DNA from: Exiguobacterium marinum DSM 16307
Lineage (GTDB): Bacteria > Bacillota > Bacilli > Exiguobacteriales > Exiguobacteriaceae
Assembly (NCBI RefSeq): GCF_000620845.1
Contig: NZ_KK211189.1
Location: forward strand, 2,139,878-2,203,877
Direction: 5' to 3'
Length of the DNA stretch: 64,000 nucleotides
Both the position numbers and the translations under genes were made by a program. Shown piece after piece: positions 46,678-56,343 of this stretch. Below the pieces are notes generated by a model that was not told the DNA's origin, ran no database searches, and saw only the letters and a program-made list of their open reading frames with translations. The first letter of the stretch is position 1. Every line of letters starts with the position of its first letter.

Positions 46678-48522
46678 TTATTCTTTACCAAGTTTACGAC
46701 GCTTGTCAGCTTTCTCGCGTTCGTTTTTGTTCAACACTTTCTTACGGAGACGAATTGACTCTGGCGTGATTTCACAATATTCGTCATCGTTCAAGAATGT
46801 GAGCGACTCTTCGAGCGAGAATACGCGCGGACGTTTCAAGACTTGTGTAGAGTCTTTTGCCGAGGCACGCATGTTTGTCAACTGCTTCCCTTTAACAGCG
46901 TTGATGGCAAGGTCGACGTCACGGTTACATTCACCGATAATCATCCCTTCATATACATCCGTACCTGGCTCGATGAAGATCGTTCCACGGTCTTCAAGGG
47001 CACCGATTGAGTAGGCTGTAGACTTACCAGGCTCGATACAAACCATGACACCGCTGCGACGACCGCCGATGTCAGCCTGAATGAACGGACGATACTCTTC
47101 GAACGTGTGGTTCAAAATCCCATATCCGCGTGTCGCAGACAAGAACTCGTTACGATAGCCGATGAGACCACGTGAAGGAACGATGAATTCCATACGTGTT
47201 TGTCCATTGTCGTTCGTGTTCATGTTCGCGAGTTCCCCTTTACGGAGACCGATTGATTCCATGACAGGTCCTGTATACTCTTCTGGAACATCGATGAGAA
47301 CGCGCTCGAATGGCTCAACTTTCGTACCGTCTTCGTCTTCACGAATGATGACTTGCGGCTTAGATACTTGGAGTTCGTATCCTTCACGGCGCATGTTTTC
47401 AATCAAAATTCCGAGGTGAAGCTCTCCACGTCCAGATACAACCCATTGGTCCGGTGAGTCAGTCGCTTCGACACGAAGTGAAACGTCTGTCTCGAGTTGC
47501 TTCAAGAGACGCTCTTCGATTTTACGCGCTGTGACAAAGTCCCCTTCACGTCCTGCGAACGGTGAGTTGTTCGTCATGAAACGCATTTGAAGTGTCGGTT
47601 CATCGATACGAAGAAGCGGAAGTGCATCCTCTTTCCCAACCGGTGTGACCGTCTCTCCGACGTTGATGTCTTCCATACCGGCAACTGCAATCAAATCTCC
47701 AGCTTTCGCCTCTTCGATTTCAACGCGTTTGAGTCCGAAGTAACCAAACAATTTTGTGACGCGAAGTTGCTTGATTGACCCATCCGTCTTACAAAGTGAA
47801 ACTTGTTCTCCGACGTTAATTTTCCCGCGGAAGACGCGGCCTACACCGATTCGACCGAGGTAGTTGTCGTAGTCGAGCATTGTGACTTGGAATTGGAGCG
47901 GCTCATCCGAGTTATCGATTGGAGCCGGTGTGTTTTCAAGAATCGTGTCGAGCACGTGAGTAATGGTATCTTCTTGTTTTTCTGGATCAGGATCGAACGA
48001 ACTTGAACCGCTGACAGCCGATGTGTAGACGACAGGGAATTCAAGTTGATCTTCATCTGCACCAAGGTCAATCAAGAGATCAACGACTTCGTCGACAACA
48101 TCAAGCGGACGAACCATAGGCTTATCAATTTTGTTGACGACAACAATTGGACGAAGTCCTTGGTCGAGCGCTTTTTTCAAGACGAAACGAGTTTGTGGCA
48201 TACAACCTTCACGCGCGTCGACGACAAGGATTACGCCGTCTACCATACGCATGATTCGTTCAACTTCGCCACCAAAGTCTGCGTGGCCTGGAGTATCGAC
48301 GATGTTAATTCGTGTGTCTTTATAATCGATTGCTGTGTTTTTCGCGAGAATTGTGATTCCGCGCTCACGCTCGATATCGTTTGAGTCCATCGCACGTTCT
48401 GCGACTGCCTCGTTCGTCCGGAATGTACCAGACTGTTTCAATAATTCATCAACTAACGTTGTTTTACCATGGTCAACGTGAGCGATGATGGCTACGTTAC
48501 GAAGGTTTGTTCTTACGTTCAT
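46678..48522 (-). CDS. typA: TypA/BipA translational GTPase
   Basis: 614-residue ribosome-associated GTPase linked to ribosome assembly and stress/cold growth. G1 [16 protein letters not shown]3 [12 protein letters not shown] and G4 NKIDKP are in the first 140 residues. Domains II, III and V follow EF-G order, with a unique C-terminal domain rich in basic residues. GAGAGGAATAAC precedes the ATG. An extended -10 box (TGCTATACT, 48574-48579 on the minus strand) lies upstream. Confidence 0.97.
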   Translation of the reverse strand: MNVRTNLRNVAIIAHVDHGKTTLVDELLKQSGTFRTNEAVAERAMDSNDIERERGITILAKNTAIDYKDTRINIVDTPGHADFGGEVERIMRMVDGVILVVDAREGCMPQTRFVLKKALDQGLRPIVVVNKIDKPMVRPLDVVDEVVDLLIDLGADEDQLEFPVVYTSAVSGSSSFDPDPEKQEDTITHVLDTILENTPAPIDNSDEPLQFQVTMLDYDNYLGRIGVGRVFRGKINVGEQVSLCKTDGSIKQLRVTKLFGYFGLKRVEIEEAKAGDLIAVAGMEDINVGETVTPVGKEDALPLLRIDEPTLQMRFMTNNSPFAGREGDFVTARKIEERLLKQLETDVSLRVEATDSPDQWVVSGRGELHLGILIENMRREGYELQVSKPQVIIREDEDGTKVEPFERVLIDVPEEYTGPVMESIGLRKGELANMNTNDNGQTRMEFIVPSRGLIGYRNEFLSATRGYGILNHTFEEYRPFIQADIGGRRSGVMVCIEPGKSTAYSIGALEDRGTIFIEPGTDVYEGMIIGECNRDVDLAINAVKGKQLTNMRASAKDSTQVLKRPRVFSLEESLTFLNDDEYCEITPESIRLRKKVLNKNEREKADKRRKLGKE

Positions 48523-48623
48523 GTAGTTATTCCTCTCTTATTTAAAAAATTTCAACTTTTCTTCAACTTTAAGAGTATAGCACACGTCACAGTACCTTTG
48601 TCGAGTGGAATCGACTGTGAACG

Positions 48624-48652
48624 TTTTCATTGCCTGTTTTTTATCATACAAT
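48624..48652 (+). promoter_or_regulatory. Possible ylaF promoter
   Basis: TTTTCA (48624-48629), 17 bp, TACAAT (48647-48652), 33 bp before the ylaF start. Confidence 0.45.
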
Positions 48653-48685
48653 AGGGAAGATAACAGAAAATGAGGAGGAGTCTCC

Positions 48686-48865
48686 ATGCAGCTTATGTTT
48701 TTATTGATTGCTTTAGCCGTCGTCGCTGGATTTGTCGGTGTCGGCATCGGAGTTGCCGAAGGGAGCACCGCTATCATCTTAGGTAGTCTCGTGTTAAGTG
48801 GTGTCGCAACGTTCTTTGGCATCCAGTTACGCCGTCGCATTCTTTCAGACCGTCAATCTTCATGA
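48686..48865 (+). CDS. ylaF: YlaF-like small membrane protein (DUF5325)
   Basis: 59-residue protein with two hydrophobic segments (about 3-24 and 28-47) separated by a short AEGST turn, and a basic C-terminus (RRRILSDR). Size and divergent position next to typA match B. subtilis ylaF. GAGGAGG lies 8 nt before the ATG, which strongly supports translation. Function unknown. Confidence 0.8.
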   Translation: MQLMFLLIALAVVAGFVGVGIGVAEGSTAIILGSLVLSGVATFFGIQLRRRILSDRQSS

Positions 48866-48867
48866 AA

Positions 48868-48912
48868 ACAAAGGTGTAGCTTTGACTCAAGTCAAAGCTA
48901 CACCTTCTTCAT
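48868..48912. terminator. Long perfect hairpin between ylaF and the IMPase-GNAT gene
   Basis: AAGGTGTAGCTTTGACT and its exact complement, 17-bp arms with a two-base centre (48871-48906), between convergent genes. It serves as a bidirectional terminator, though the T runs are short. Confidence 0.8.
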
Positions 48913-48918
48913 TAAAAG

Positions 48919-50172
48919 TTAAATCGGACGCGTCAAACAGACGCGATCTCGTAGGAGCAATCCATCTTCTTCAATCACATCGTATCCATGGTTGATAAAG
49001 TAATCCCGTTCAACCGAGTCGAATCGGAAACCGGCTTGTTGATAAAAGCGAAGTTGCATGATGCTAGAGTTTCCCGTACAGACGAGGAGTTCTTTTCCGC
49101 CGAACGATGATGCCCGCTTCACTGCATCCTGTAGCATTCGCTGTCCGATTGTTTGGTTTTGGCGTTCCGGCTTCACTGCGATATTCACGAGTTCGACCCG
49201 TTCCACCTCGTGTGACACTAACATGTATGCACCCACGATTTCACCACCGAGTAACGCTTTGAACGTACGCCCTTCCTGAAATTGTTTTAGGACCATCGCT
49301 TCATTCGGATTCGCTAACACGAGGAGATCCCGGACTTCTTCATAAGACTCCTGCTCCACGATGTGAAGATCTGGCTTCGCTTCGGCTGTCACCCCTTTTG
49401 CGATGACATAATGTTTGATGACATCGTTCACGAATGATTCGCTGCCTGCCAATACGGACGTTTTGCTATCATACTGAATCGGTTCACCGTATACAGAAAC
49501 GACACGCCCTCCTACTTCTTCTACGAGCAGCTTCCCAGCAGCATAGTCCCACGGCATATTACGCATCGTGATGTACCCGTCAACACGCCCGGCAGCTAGC
49601 CAGGCAAGTTCAAGTGACGCGGCCCCGTGCGCCCGTGTCCCAATCGAGTCCCGAACAATCGGAGCGAGGATTTCCGGGGCGATTTGATGGTTCGGCGTAA
49701 CCCACGTGGCATTCATACTTAAAAAAGCATCTCGTACTTGATGTTCATGAAGAGTCGTCAACATCCTACCGTTTAACGTCGCACCAAAACCTTTTCGAGC
49801 CATAAACATCTCATCTGCCATCACATCATACACGAATCCATACTCCACGGCTCCATCAATCATTATAGCAACCGAAATCGCAAACATTCGTTTCTGATGA
49901 ATGAAATTTAACGTCCCATCAATCGGGTCAACGAACCATACCGTCCCTGTTAACGTGTCCGGTGAGTCTGTCGTCCCTTCTTCCCCCATGATTTGATGGT
50001 GTGGAAATGCTTCTTGAATACGACGAACAATCAGCTGTTCCACCGCCCGGTCAATTTCAGTGACCAAATCCCCCTTTCCGGTCTTTCGTTCCACTTCATA
50101 ACTTTGATCTATCTCACGACGAATTAACTCCCCCGCCTGTTTGATTAAATCGACTGCAAACCATTCTATCAT
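48919..50172 (-). CDS. Inositol monophosphatase-family protein fused to a GNAT acetyltransferase domain
   Basis: 417 residues. Residues 1-260 are a complete SuhB-type phosphatase: GEEGTT (63-68), metal motif DPIDGTLNF (82-90) and WDYAAGKLL (208-216). Residues about 275-417 form a GNAT domain, with VELVNIAVKPERQNQTIGQRML as the acetyl-CoA motif and FYQQAGFRFDSVERDYF near the end. B. subtilis suhB (yktC) at this locus is the phosphatase alone. Both halves keep their motifs, so both may be active. GAGGTGATC precedes the ATG. Confidence 0.9.
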   Translation of the reverse strand: MIEWFAVDLIKQAGELIRREIDQSYEVERKTGKGDLVTEIDRAVEQLIVRRIQEAFPHHQIMGEEGTTDSPDTLTGTVWFVDPIDGTLNFIHQKRMFAISVAIMIDGAVEYGFVYDVMADEMFMARKGFGATLNGRMLTTLHEHQVRDAFLSMNATWVTPNHQIAPEILAPIVRDSIGTRAHGAASLELAWLAAGRVDGYITMRNMPWDYAAGKLLVEEVGGRVVSVYGEPIQYDSKTSVLAGSESFVNDVIKHYVIAKGVTAEAKPDLHIVEQESYEEVRDLLVLANPNEAMVLKQFQEGRTFKALLGGEIVGAYMLVSHEVERVELVNIAVKPERQNQTIGQRMLQDAVKRASSFGGKELLVCTGNSSIMQLRFYQQAGFRFDSVERDYFINHGYDVIEEDGLLLRDRVCLTRPI

Positions 50173-50202
50173 CTGTGATCACCTCAACTGTATTGTACCA
50201 AA

Positions 50203-50233
50203 CAAAAACCAGTATCCGCTCGGAATACTGGTT
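50203..50233 (-). terminator. Terminator after the 62-residue gene
   Basis: Minus strand AACCAGTAT, 9-nt loop, ATACTGGTT then TTTG, between the small gene and the IMPase-GNAT gene. Confidence 0.78.
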
Positions 50234-50248
50234 GAATGTGTGTAATGG

Positions 50249-50437
50249 TTAGGCTTCGAGACGCAATAATTCTTGGCGGTACTTCTCTAACCGATGCTTG
50301 CTAGCCTGAACTGTAGCATCATCTTGTGACGCCATCGCATCGAAGAGGGTTGCCAATTCATAATCAATCTCTAAGCGCAGCACCGGAATCCGTTTTTCTG
50401 CGTCTTTTCTTTTGAATGCCTCAATCACTTGTTTCAT
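50249..50437 (-). CDS. Small YkzI-like protein of unknown function
   Basis: 62-residue highly charged, helical protein (MKQVIEAFKRKDAEKRIPV...KHRLEKYRQELLRLEA), probably a coiled-coil hairpin. It occupies the place of B. subtilis ykzI beside suhB. The ATG at 50437 follows AAGGAGTG at 9-10 nt; an in-frame GTG at 50449 overlaps that site. The 235-bp upstream gap is AT-rich and shows no further gene. Confidence 0.68.
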   Translation of the reverse strand: MKQVIEAFKRKDAEKRIPVLRLEIDYELATLFDAMASQDDATVQASKHRLEKYRQELLRLEA

Positions 50438-50634
50438 AAGATGCCACACTCCTTTTGTTGGGCTACAAGTTACGGTTTAATGAGTTGAATTGAGTATATC
50501 AGATAAAATCTGAAAAAGAAAGAGAATTGTCTGACTATTTTGAATTTTTTATCTTACTGGATATATTCCCAATTTTGAGCCCCTTAAACCTGAATCAGTG
50601 TTAAAGAACTGTACCCGATTTAAAAGAGAAATAA

Positions 50635-50669
50635 CAAAAAAGTATGCCTCAAATTGCACAGGCATACTT
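50635..50669 (-). terminator. Terminator after the UPF0223 gene
   Basis: Minus strand AAGTATGCCT, 10-nt loop, AGGCATACTT then TTTTG. Confidence 0.88.
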
Positions 50670-50673
50670 AGAC

Positions 50674-50940
50674 TTACAGTTTGATTCTTTTATTCGAGGA
50701 CTTCATTGCCGCTTGTACGGTACGATAAGTGGAATATCCCGTCTGCTCGTCGTGAACCGCGTTCAGTTGTTTCTCCTCTGACTTAGATGTTACGATTTGT
50801 TTGAAGGTCCGATATGCGTCGAGGAAAACTTCCCGCTCGACTCCACCTTCATTCGCCTGTGCGACGACATTATAAAACTCAACGACATCAATCAATTCGT
50901 CTGTCGTCCAATCCGGATTGATTGGATAATTGATTTGCAT
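50674..50940 (-). CDS. yktA: UPF0223 family protein (YktA)
   Basis: 88-residue helical protein beginning MQINYPINPDWTTDELIDVVEFY, the UPF0223 signature. Function unknown. The ATG at 50940 follows GAGGTG at 6 nt; the upstream ATG at 50961 gives a longer product than the family. Divergent from the decarboxylase gene, as in B. subtilis. Confidence 0.88.
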   Translation of the reverse strand: MQINYPINPDWTTDELIDVVEFYNVVAQANEGGVEREVFLDAYRTFKQIVTSKSEEKQLNAVHDEQTGYSTYRTVQAAMKSSNKRIKL

Positions 50941-50981
50941 ATTGTTCACCTCGACACTCATTGTAACAACAAAAAAAACTA

Positions 50982-51010
50982 TTGCAAGTTGAGCTAGAAA
51001 TCTCTATAGT
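50982..51010 (+). promoter_or_regulatory. Promoter of the decarboxylase gene
   Basis: TTGCAA (50982-50987), 17 bp, TATAGT (51005-51010), about 88 bp before the TTG start. Confidence 0.68.
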
Positions 51011-51097
51011 TTTTTTGTTGCTTCTTTTTTAAATCAGCATATAACGTAACGATATCTTTCATCATATAAATAAACTGTTTCCAAGGGGGATTTACGA

Positions 51098-52579
51098 TTG
51101 AAATTAAAAGGTGCTACTCAGCTCGAAACGCCACTATTTGACACGTTGCTTGAACATGTCGACTCGAACCCGATAGCGTTCCACATTCCCGGTCATAAAA
51201 GCGGGAAAGGGATGGACCCGGAGTTTCGTGACTTTATCGGCGAAAATGCCCTCAAAATCGATTTGATTAACATCGCCCCACTCGATGATCTCCATCATCC
51301 AAAAGCGGCAATCGCTGAAGCGGAACGCTTAGCGGCAGAGGCGTTCCGTGCTGATGAGACCTTTTTCTCTGTACAAGGAACTTCGAGCGCAATCATGGCG
51401 ATGATCATGGGTGTCGTCGGTCCGAATGAGAAAATCATCGTGCCGCGTAACGTCCACAAATCGGTCATGTCTGCTCTTGTCCTCACCGGAGCACACCCGG
51501 TCTTCATCCATCCAGAATTCGATGAGACGTACGGTATTGCGCATGGAATCACAGCTAGCGCGGTAGAACGTGCTCTCGAACTTCACCCTGATACAAAAGC
51601 TGTGCTCGTCATCAACCCGACTTATTTCGGTGTCGCCGGTGACTTAGAACGCATCGTTTCCGTCGCCCATGCGCAAGATGTTCCTGTTCTCGTCGATGAG
51701 GCACATGGGGTTCATCTCCCGTTCCACAATGAACTTCCTCTTTCAGCTATGCAAGCTGGAGCTGATGTGGCCGCTACGAGCGTACACAAACTTGGGGGCT
51801 CGATGACTGGAAGCTCCATTTTGAACGTACGTCGTGGTCTCGTTTCACCGGAACGGATCCATGCGATGCTTTCAATGATTACAACGACCTCAACGTCTTA
51901 CTTGCTCCTTGCTTCTCTCGATGCTGCACGTCGACAACTCGCGACAAAAGGGCATGAGATGAACGAACGGGCATTAGATCTCGCTAGAACGGCCCGTACG
52001 GCCATCAGTCATATGCCCAACTTGTCTGTATACGGGCATGCCGAGCTTCATTCTGAATCGACTTACGCACTCGACGAGACAAAAGTGCTCGTATCGGTAC
52101 GTGAACTCGGTGTAACAGGATTTGAAGTCGAGAAGTACCTCCGAGAAAAACACCGCATCGAAGTGGAAATGTCGGATTTACTGAATGTTCTCTTCATTGT
52201 CACATCAGCAGATGATGAGTCGACAATCCAGGCATTGATCGATGCGATGCGTGACGTTGTATCCGTTTATCAGAAGTCCGGAAATGAATCGTTATCCATC
52301 ATGCTCCCGGAAATCCCGCCACTCGCGCTTAGTCCACGCGACGCATTTTATGAAGAAACGGAGACGATCCCTCTCGAGAACGCGGTCGGACGCATTTCAG
52401 CGGAATTCATCATGGTGTACCCTCCAGGGATTCCGATTATCATCCCAGGTGAATTGATCACAACGTCGACGCTCGACTATATCATGGCCAACATCGAAGC
52501 AGGACTACCGGTTCAAGGTCTCGAAGACGAGTCGCTCCAAATGATTAAAGTCATCCAACAAACAAAAGCGATTCGTTAA
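51098..52579 (+). CDS. speA: Orn/Lys/Arg decarboxylase (SpeA-like)
   Basis: 493-residue fold-type I PLP enzyme. The PLP lysine is K231 in TSVHKLGGSMTG, the aspartate is in VLVDEAHGVH, and the phosphate loop is SVQGTSSAIM. It matches the Bacillus SpeA group, which decarboxylates arginine to agmatine for polyamines, in length and in position next to UPF0223. Lysine or ornithine specificity cannot be excluded. The start is a TTG with AAGGGGGA upstream. Confidence 0.9.
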   Translation: MKLKGATQLETPLFDTLLEHVDSNPIAFHIPGHKSGKGMDPEFRDFIGENALKIDLINIAPLDDLHHPKAAIAEAERLAAEAFRADETFFSVQGTSSAIMAMIMGVVGPNEKIIVPRNVHKSVMSALVLTGAHPVFIHPEFDETYGIAHGITASAVERALELHPDTKAVLVINPTYFGVAGDLERIVSVAHAQDVPVLVDEAHGVHLPFHNELPLSAMQAGADVAATSVHKLGGSMTGSSILNVRRGLVSPERIHAMLSMITTTSTSYLLLASLDAARRQLATKGHEMNERALDLARTARTAISHMPNLSVYGHAELHSESTYALDETKVLVSVRELGVTGFEVEKYLREKHRIEVEMSDLLNVLFIVTSADDESTIQALIDAMRDVVSVYQKSGNESLSIMLPEIPPLALSPRDAFYEETETIPLENAVGRISAEFIMVYPPGIPIIIPGELITTSTLDYIMANIEAGLPVQGLEDESLQMIKVIQQTKAIR

Positions 52580-52581
52580 AC

Positions 52582-52619
52582 AAAAAAATGAGCCGGTCAT
52601 TACGACCGGCTCATTTTTT
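52582..52619 (+). terminator. Terminator after speA
   Basis: AAAAAATGAGCCGGTC-ATTAC-GACCGGCTCATTTTTT. Confidence 0.94.
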
Positions 52620-52698
52620 ATGTCATCTCAGAAAAGGTGGCTGTAGATGATCGAATTGCTTCCCCTGTTACCTATTATAAGAAAACGCTTACATTTTT

Positions 52699-53004
52699 TC
52701 AAGTATCAATTTCCTCTGATTCTTTTATTTTTTCAGCTAAACAAACCCGTAAAAATTCAGCGACGTGCGCCGTATCATTCAAGTTGATACCTAGCATCGG
52801 ATATAATTGGCGCGGCTCTTCTAGCGCATGTTGATCGAGAAGGGCCGATTGTCCGGTTTGCATACATACGACCAACACTTTTCCCATAAACTGATGAGTG
52901 TACACAAACCCAAAATCATAACGTGCAGCTTCTGTTTCGATTCCAGTGAATCTTACGCGACTCGTCTCGGATACGGTATATAATAACTCCTCATCGAATG
53001 CCAT
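52699..53004 (-). CDS. DUF3055 family protein
   Basis: 101-residue soluble protein of a Bacillales family of unknown function. It reads LLYTVSETSRVRFTGIE early, FMGKVLVVCMQTGQSALLD in the middle, and a C-terminal acidic helix. ATG at 53004 follows GGGAGG at 8 nt; the open frame upstream to 53085 overlaps the promoter. No partner gene is evident; it is a single-gene unit divergent from the acetyltransferase. Confidence 0.8.
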   Translation of the reverse strand: MAFDEELLYTVSETSRVRFTGIETEAARYDFGFVYTHQFMGKVLVVCMQTGQSALLDQHALEEPRQLYPMLGINLNDTAHVAEFLRVCLAEKIKESEEIDT

Positions 53005-53041
53005 CAGGATTCCCTCCCTTCTCTCTTCACAAGTATTTTCC

Positions 53042-53070
53042 TTTATACTATGAGTATGAAACCTAAACAA
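53042..53070 (-). promoter_or_regulatory. Promoter of the DUF3055 gene
   Basis: Minus strand TTGTTT (53065-53070), 17 bp, TATAAA (53042-53047). It lies directly against the ribosome site of the divergent acetyltransferase gene. Confidence 0.65.
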
Positions 53071-53083
53071 AGGAGCGTTCGAC

Positions 53084-53536
53084 ATGAAAATTGCATATGC
53101 CTCACAATCAGATCAAACCGCACTCGTTCAATTGATGCATCAGTTATGGCCTGACGCACCGATTGACGAACTCCAGATGGAGGTCAAGCTCGGTCTCACT
53201 TCAAAGAAGATGCATTATTTCATCGCATCCTCCGACACGGGAGGAGCCATCGGTTTCTGTCAACTCAGTTTCCGGTATGATTATGTGCCCGGTTCGTCTG
53301 CATCCCCGACTGCCTACGTGGAAGGTGTCTATGTCATCGAATCAGCACGACATCAAAGTGTTGCATCGCATTTGGTTGAGGCTGCCTCTACCTTTGCCAC
53401 ACGTAACGGGTGTATCGAACTGGCTTCGGATACCGAACTTGAAAATAAAGACAGCCAACAGTTTCACAAAAAAATTGGATTCAAGGAAGTCGAACGCATC
53501 GTCACCTATATAAAAAACCTCTCTCACGATTCGTGA
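53084..53536 (+). CDS. GNAT acetyltransferase resembling aminoglycoside 6'-N-acetyltransferase
   Basis: 150-residue single-domain GNAT protein. Several stretches track the AAC(6')-I family: LMHQLWP near 17-23, SFRYDYVPGSSASP followed by YVEGVYV (62-84), CIELASDTELENKDSQQFHKKIGF and ERIVTYIK at the end. In the acetyl-CoA motif the usual R-x-x-G is RHQS (89-92), so the glycine is replaced by serine. True aminoglycoside acetylation is unproven. AAAGGAG precedes the ATG. Its 3' end overlaps the pdh terminator. Confidence 0.78.
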   Translation: MKIAYASQSDQTALVQLMHQLWPDAPIDELQMEVKLGLTSKKMHYFIASSDTGGAIGFCQLSFRYDYVPGSSASPTAYVEGVYVIESARHQSVASHLVEAASTFATRNGCIELASDTELENKDSQQFHKKIGFKEVERIVTYIKNLSHDS

Positions 53537-53544
53537 GAGAGGTT
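53516..53544 (-). terminator. Terminator of the pdh operon, overlapping the acetyltransferase 3' end
   Basis: AACCTCTCTCACGA and its exact complement around one central base (14-bp arms), followed on the minus strand by TTTTTT. It ends pdhD transcription, and 21 of its bases are acetyltransferase coding sequence. Confidence 0.9.
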
Positions 53545-53555
53545 CATTGCCGCTA

Positions 53556-54968
53556 TTATTTTACAACGTGGATTGGCATCCCCATTGCGATTTCAGCAGC
53601 TTCCATTGCCATCTCACCGAGTGATGGGTGAGCGTGGATTGTAAGCGCGATATCTTCAGCAGTCATACCAGCTTCAATTGCAAGACCAAGCTCAGCAATC
53701 ATATCTGATGCGCCAGTACCCGCAATTTGAGCACCGATCAAGAGACCGTCCTCTTTGCGTGTGATAAGCTTCATGAAGCCGTCTGGCTCGTCAAGTGCGA
53801 GTGCACGACCGTTCGCTGCGAATGGGAATTTCGAAACTGTGATTTCGAGCCCTTCTTCTTTTGCGAGTGGTTCTGTGTAACCGACAGTTGCGAGTTCAGG
53901 ATCAGTGAAGACGACTGCAGGGATTGCAGAGTAGTCAAGGTAAGCTGGCTTACCTGCAGCTGCTTCTGCTGCAATCTTCGCTTCGTAAGAAGCTTTGTGT
54001 GCAAGTGGTGGTCCAGGAACGATGTCACCGATTGCGTAGATGTTTTCGTTCGATGTTTTACACTGGTCATCGATTTCAATGATGCCACGGTCGCTAATTT
54101 TCACTTCCGCGTTTTCAAGACCGATATCGCCTGTGTTTGGACGACGACCAACTGTGACGAGGACATAGTCCGCTTCAACAGATTGCTCTTCACCGTTTAC
54201 TTCAAACTTAACGGTTACGCCGTCTTCCGTTTCTTCAACACCTTTAGCAAGTGCATTCGTGTGGATTGTGACGTTTCCTTTTTGTTTGAGTTTCTTCTTA
54301 ACGATTTGCGTCATTTGTGGTTCGAAACCAGACAAAATGTCGCTAGCGCCTTCTACAACGACGACTTCTGTATCGAAGTTAGCGTATGCAGTTCCAAGCT
54401 CCATACCGATGTATCCACCGCCGATAACGACGAGTTTTTTCGGTACTTCAGGAAGTGCCAATGCACCAGTTGAAGAAAGGACGCGTTTTGACCATTTGAA
54501 CGATGGAATCTCGATTGGTGTAGAACCAGTCGCGATAATCGCTTTTTTGAATTTGTAAGGAGTCGAGCTATCTTCTGTGATGACACGAACTGTGTCTTCA
54601 GAAGCGAAGAACGCTTCACCTTGAAGGATTTCAATCTTGTTTCCTTTAAGGAGACCTTTGACACCGCCAGTTAATTTGTTAACAACTGACTGTTTCCAGT
54701 CTTGAACTTTTGTGAAGTCCACTGACACGTTGTCAGACGAGATCCCCATTGAATCGTGTCCTTTTGCGTGTTGGAAGTTGTGTCCAGCTGTGATTAACGC
54801 TTTCGACGGGATACATCCTACGTTCAAGCAGACACCACCGAAGTTGCCTTTCTCAACGATCGTTACTTTCATTCCGAGCTGTGCGCCACGGATTGCGGCA
54901 ACGTATCCACCAGGACCGGCACCGATGACAAGCAAATCAGTTTCTTGTGCGAATTCTCCTACTACCAT
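53556..54968 (-). CDS. pdhD: Dihydrolipoamide dehydrogenase (E3)
   Basis: 470-residue FAD disulfide oxidoreductase that reoxidises lipoamide in the pyruvate dehydrogenase complex. FAD loop [15 protein letters not shown], redox disulfide C47/C52 in [18 protein letters not shown] loop [13 protein letters not shown], and the catalytic His in HAHPSLGEM near 447. Last gene of pdhABCD. In related bacteria this E3 is also used by other 2-oxoacid complexes. Confidence 0.97.
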   Translation of the reverse strand: MVVGEFAQETDLLVIGAGPGGYVAAIRGAQLGMKVTIVEKGNFGGVCLNVGCIPSKALITAGHNFQHAKGHDSMGISSDNVSVDFTKVQDWKQSVVNKLTGGVKGLLKGNKIEILQGEAFFASEDTVRVITEDSSTPYKFKKAIIATGSTPIEIPSFKWSKRVLSSTGALALPEVPKKLVVIGGGYIGMELGTAYANFDTEVVVVEGASDILSGFEPQMTQIVKKKLKQKGNVTIHTNALAKGVEETEDGVTVKFEVNGEEQSVEADYVLVTVGRRPNTGDIGLENAEVKISDRGIIEIDDQCKTSNENIYAIGDIVPGPPLAHKASYEAKIAAEAAAGKPAYLDYSAIPAVVFTDPELATVGYTEPLAKEEGLEITVSKFPFAANGRALALDEPDGFMKLITRKEDGLLIGAQIAGTGASDMIAELGLAIEAGMTAEDIALTIHAHPSLGEMAMEAAEIAMGMPIHVVK

Positions 54969-54972
54969 GTTC

Positions 54973-56265
54973 TTATCCCTCCATCATTAGAAGTGCTGGG
55001 TCTTCGAGCAAGCGTTTCACCATGTTAAGAGCGTTTTGTGCAGTCGCACCGTCGATGAGGCGGTGGTCAAAGCTGAATGAAAGTGCAAGGACTGGCGCGG
55101 CAACGATTTCACCGTTCTTCACGACAGCTTTCTCAGCGATCCGGCCGATACCGAGAATCGCAACTTCTGGGTGGTTGATGACAGGCGTGAACCATTGTCC
55201 ACCGGCTGAACCGATGTTTGTGATTGTGATTGATCCGCCTTTCATGTCGTCCCCAGCGAGCTTGCCTTCACGAGCTTTACCCGCAAGTTCGTTAATGTTT
55301 GTAGCAAGTGAATAGATTGATTTACGGTCTGCATCTTTAACGACTGGTACAACGAGTCCGTTGTCTGTGTCAGCTGCGATCCCGATGTTGTAGTAGTTTT
55401 TGTAAACGATTTCTTCGTTCACGTCATCGATCGAAGCGTTGATTGTTGGGAATGCTTTCGCTGCAGCAGTCAATGCTTTCACGACGAATGGCAAGTATGT
55501 GAGTTTCACACCTTGGTCAGCCGCGACTTGTTTGAAGTCTTTACGGAGTGCGACGAGTTTTGTAACGTCGACTTCGTCCATGAGTGTAACGTGTGGTGCA
55601 GTGTGTTTCGAGTTAACCATTGCTTTCGAGATAGCTTTACGGATTCCACGGATTTTCTCACGTGTTTCAAGCTCTGGAGTCGCTGACTCGTAAGGCTTGA
55701 TTTCCGTTTTCGCAGCTGCTGCCGGTGCTACAGAATCTGTTTTTTCTGTTGTAGCTTCTGCAGACGGTGCTTCACCGTTCGCGAATGCATCGATGTCTTC
55801 TTTCATGACACGACCGTTGTCGCCAGAACCGCTCACTTCACGGATATCGACACCTTTTTCACGTGCATATTTACGGACAGATGGCATTGCGATGACACGC
55901 TCAGATTTGTGAAGTTGAACGTCGCGTGGCGCGTCTTCTTTCACTTCTTCTTTTACGTCTTCTGTTTTCTCTTCTGCTTTCGGTTGTTCAGGAGTCTCTT
56001 CTTCTTCTCCTGCTGGTGCATCGCCTTCGATGTCAAATGTAACGAGGACGTCACCGACTACGGCAACTGTACCTTCAGAAACTTTAACCTCTTTGACTGT
56101 ACCGTCGACTGGAGCCGGGATTTCAACGACTGCTTTGTCGTTTTGTACTTCCAAGAGAACATCATCCTCTTTGACCGTATCCCCTGCTTTTACGAACCAC
56201 TTGACGATTTCACCTTCGTGAATACCTTCACCGATATCTGGTAATTTAAATTCAAATACTGCCAC
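54973..56265 (-). CDS. pdhC: Dihydrolipoamide acetyltransferase (E2)
   Basis: 430-residue core of the pyruvate dehydrogenase complex. One lipoyl domain (1-80, lipoyl lysine K44 in [12 protein letters not shown]), an acidic Pro/Ala linker, the peripheral subunit-binding domain (about 128-165, [13 protein letters not shown]), a second Ala-rich linker and the catalytic domain (about 200-430) with the active-site FDHRLIDG. Ends 4 bp before pdhD. Confidence 0.97.
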   Translation of the reverse strand: MAVFEFKLPDIGEGIHEGEIVKWFVKAGDTVKEDDVLLEVQNDKAVVEIPAPVDGTVKEVKVSEGTVAVVGDVLVTFDIEGDAPAGEEEETPEQPKAEEKTEDVKEEVKEDAPRDVQLHKSERVIAMPSVRKYAREKGVDIREVSGSGDNGRVMKEDIDAFANGEAPSAEATTEKTDSVAPAAAAKTEIKPYESATPELETREKIRGIRKAISKAMVNSKHTAPHVTLMDEVDVTKLVALRKDFKQVAADQGVKLTYLPFVVKALTAAAKAFPTINASIDDVNEEIVYKNYYNIGIAADTDNGLVVPVVKDADRKSIYSLATNINELAGKAREGKLAGDDMKGGSITITNIGSAGGQWFTPVINHPEVAILGIGRIAEKAVVKNGEIVAAPVLALSFSFDHRLIDGATAQNALNMVKRLLEDPALLMMEG

Positions 56266-56299
56266 TGGTTTTTCCTCCCATCAATTCATCATGTAAACA

Positions 56300-56327
56300 C
56301 GATAAGGGAGACAAATCTCCCTCATCG
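56300..56327 (-). other. Intercistronic hairpin between pdhB and pdhC
   Basis: Minus strand CGATgAGGGAGA-TTTG-TCTCCCTtATCG in the 78-bp pdhB-pdhC gap, with no T run. More likely an mRNA processing or stabilising element than a terminator. Confidence 0.55.
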
Positions 56328-56343
56328 TTTATTCGACACGATC

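Noticed and set aside
53727-54473. 248-codon open frame on the plus strand opposite pdhD
   Set aside because: Antisense shadow of pdhD with a Cys/Phe/Val-biased product and no start signals.
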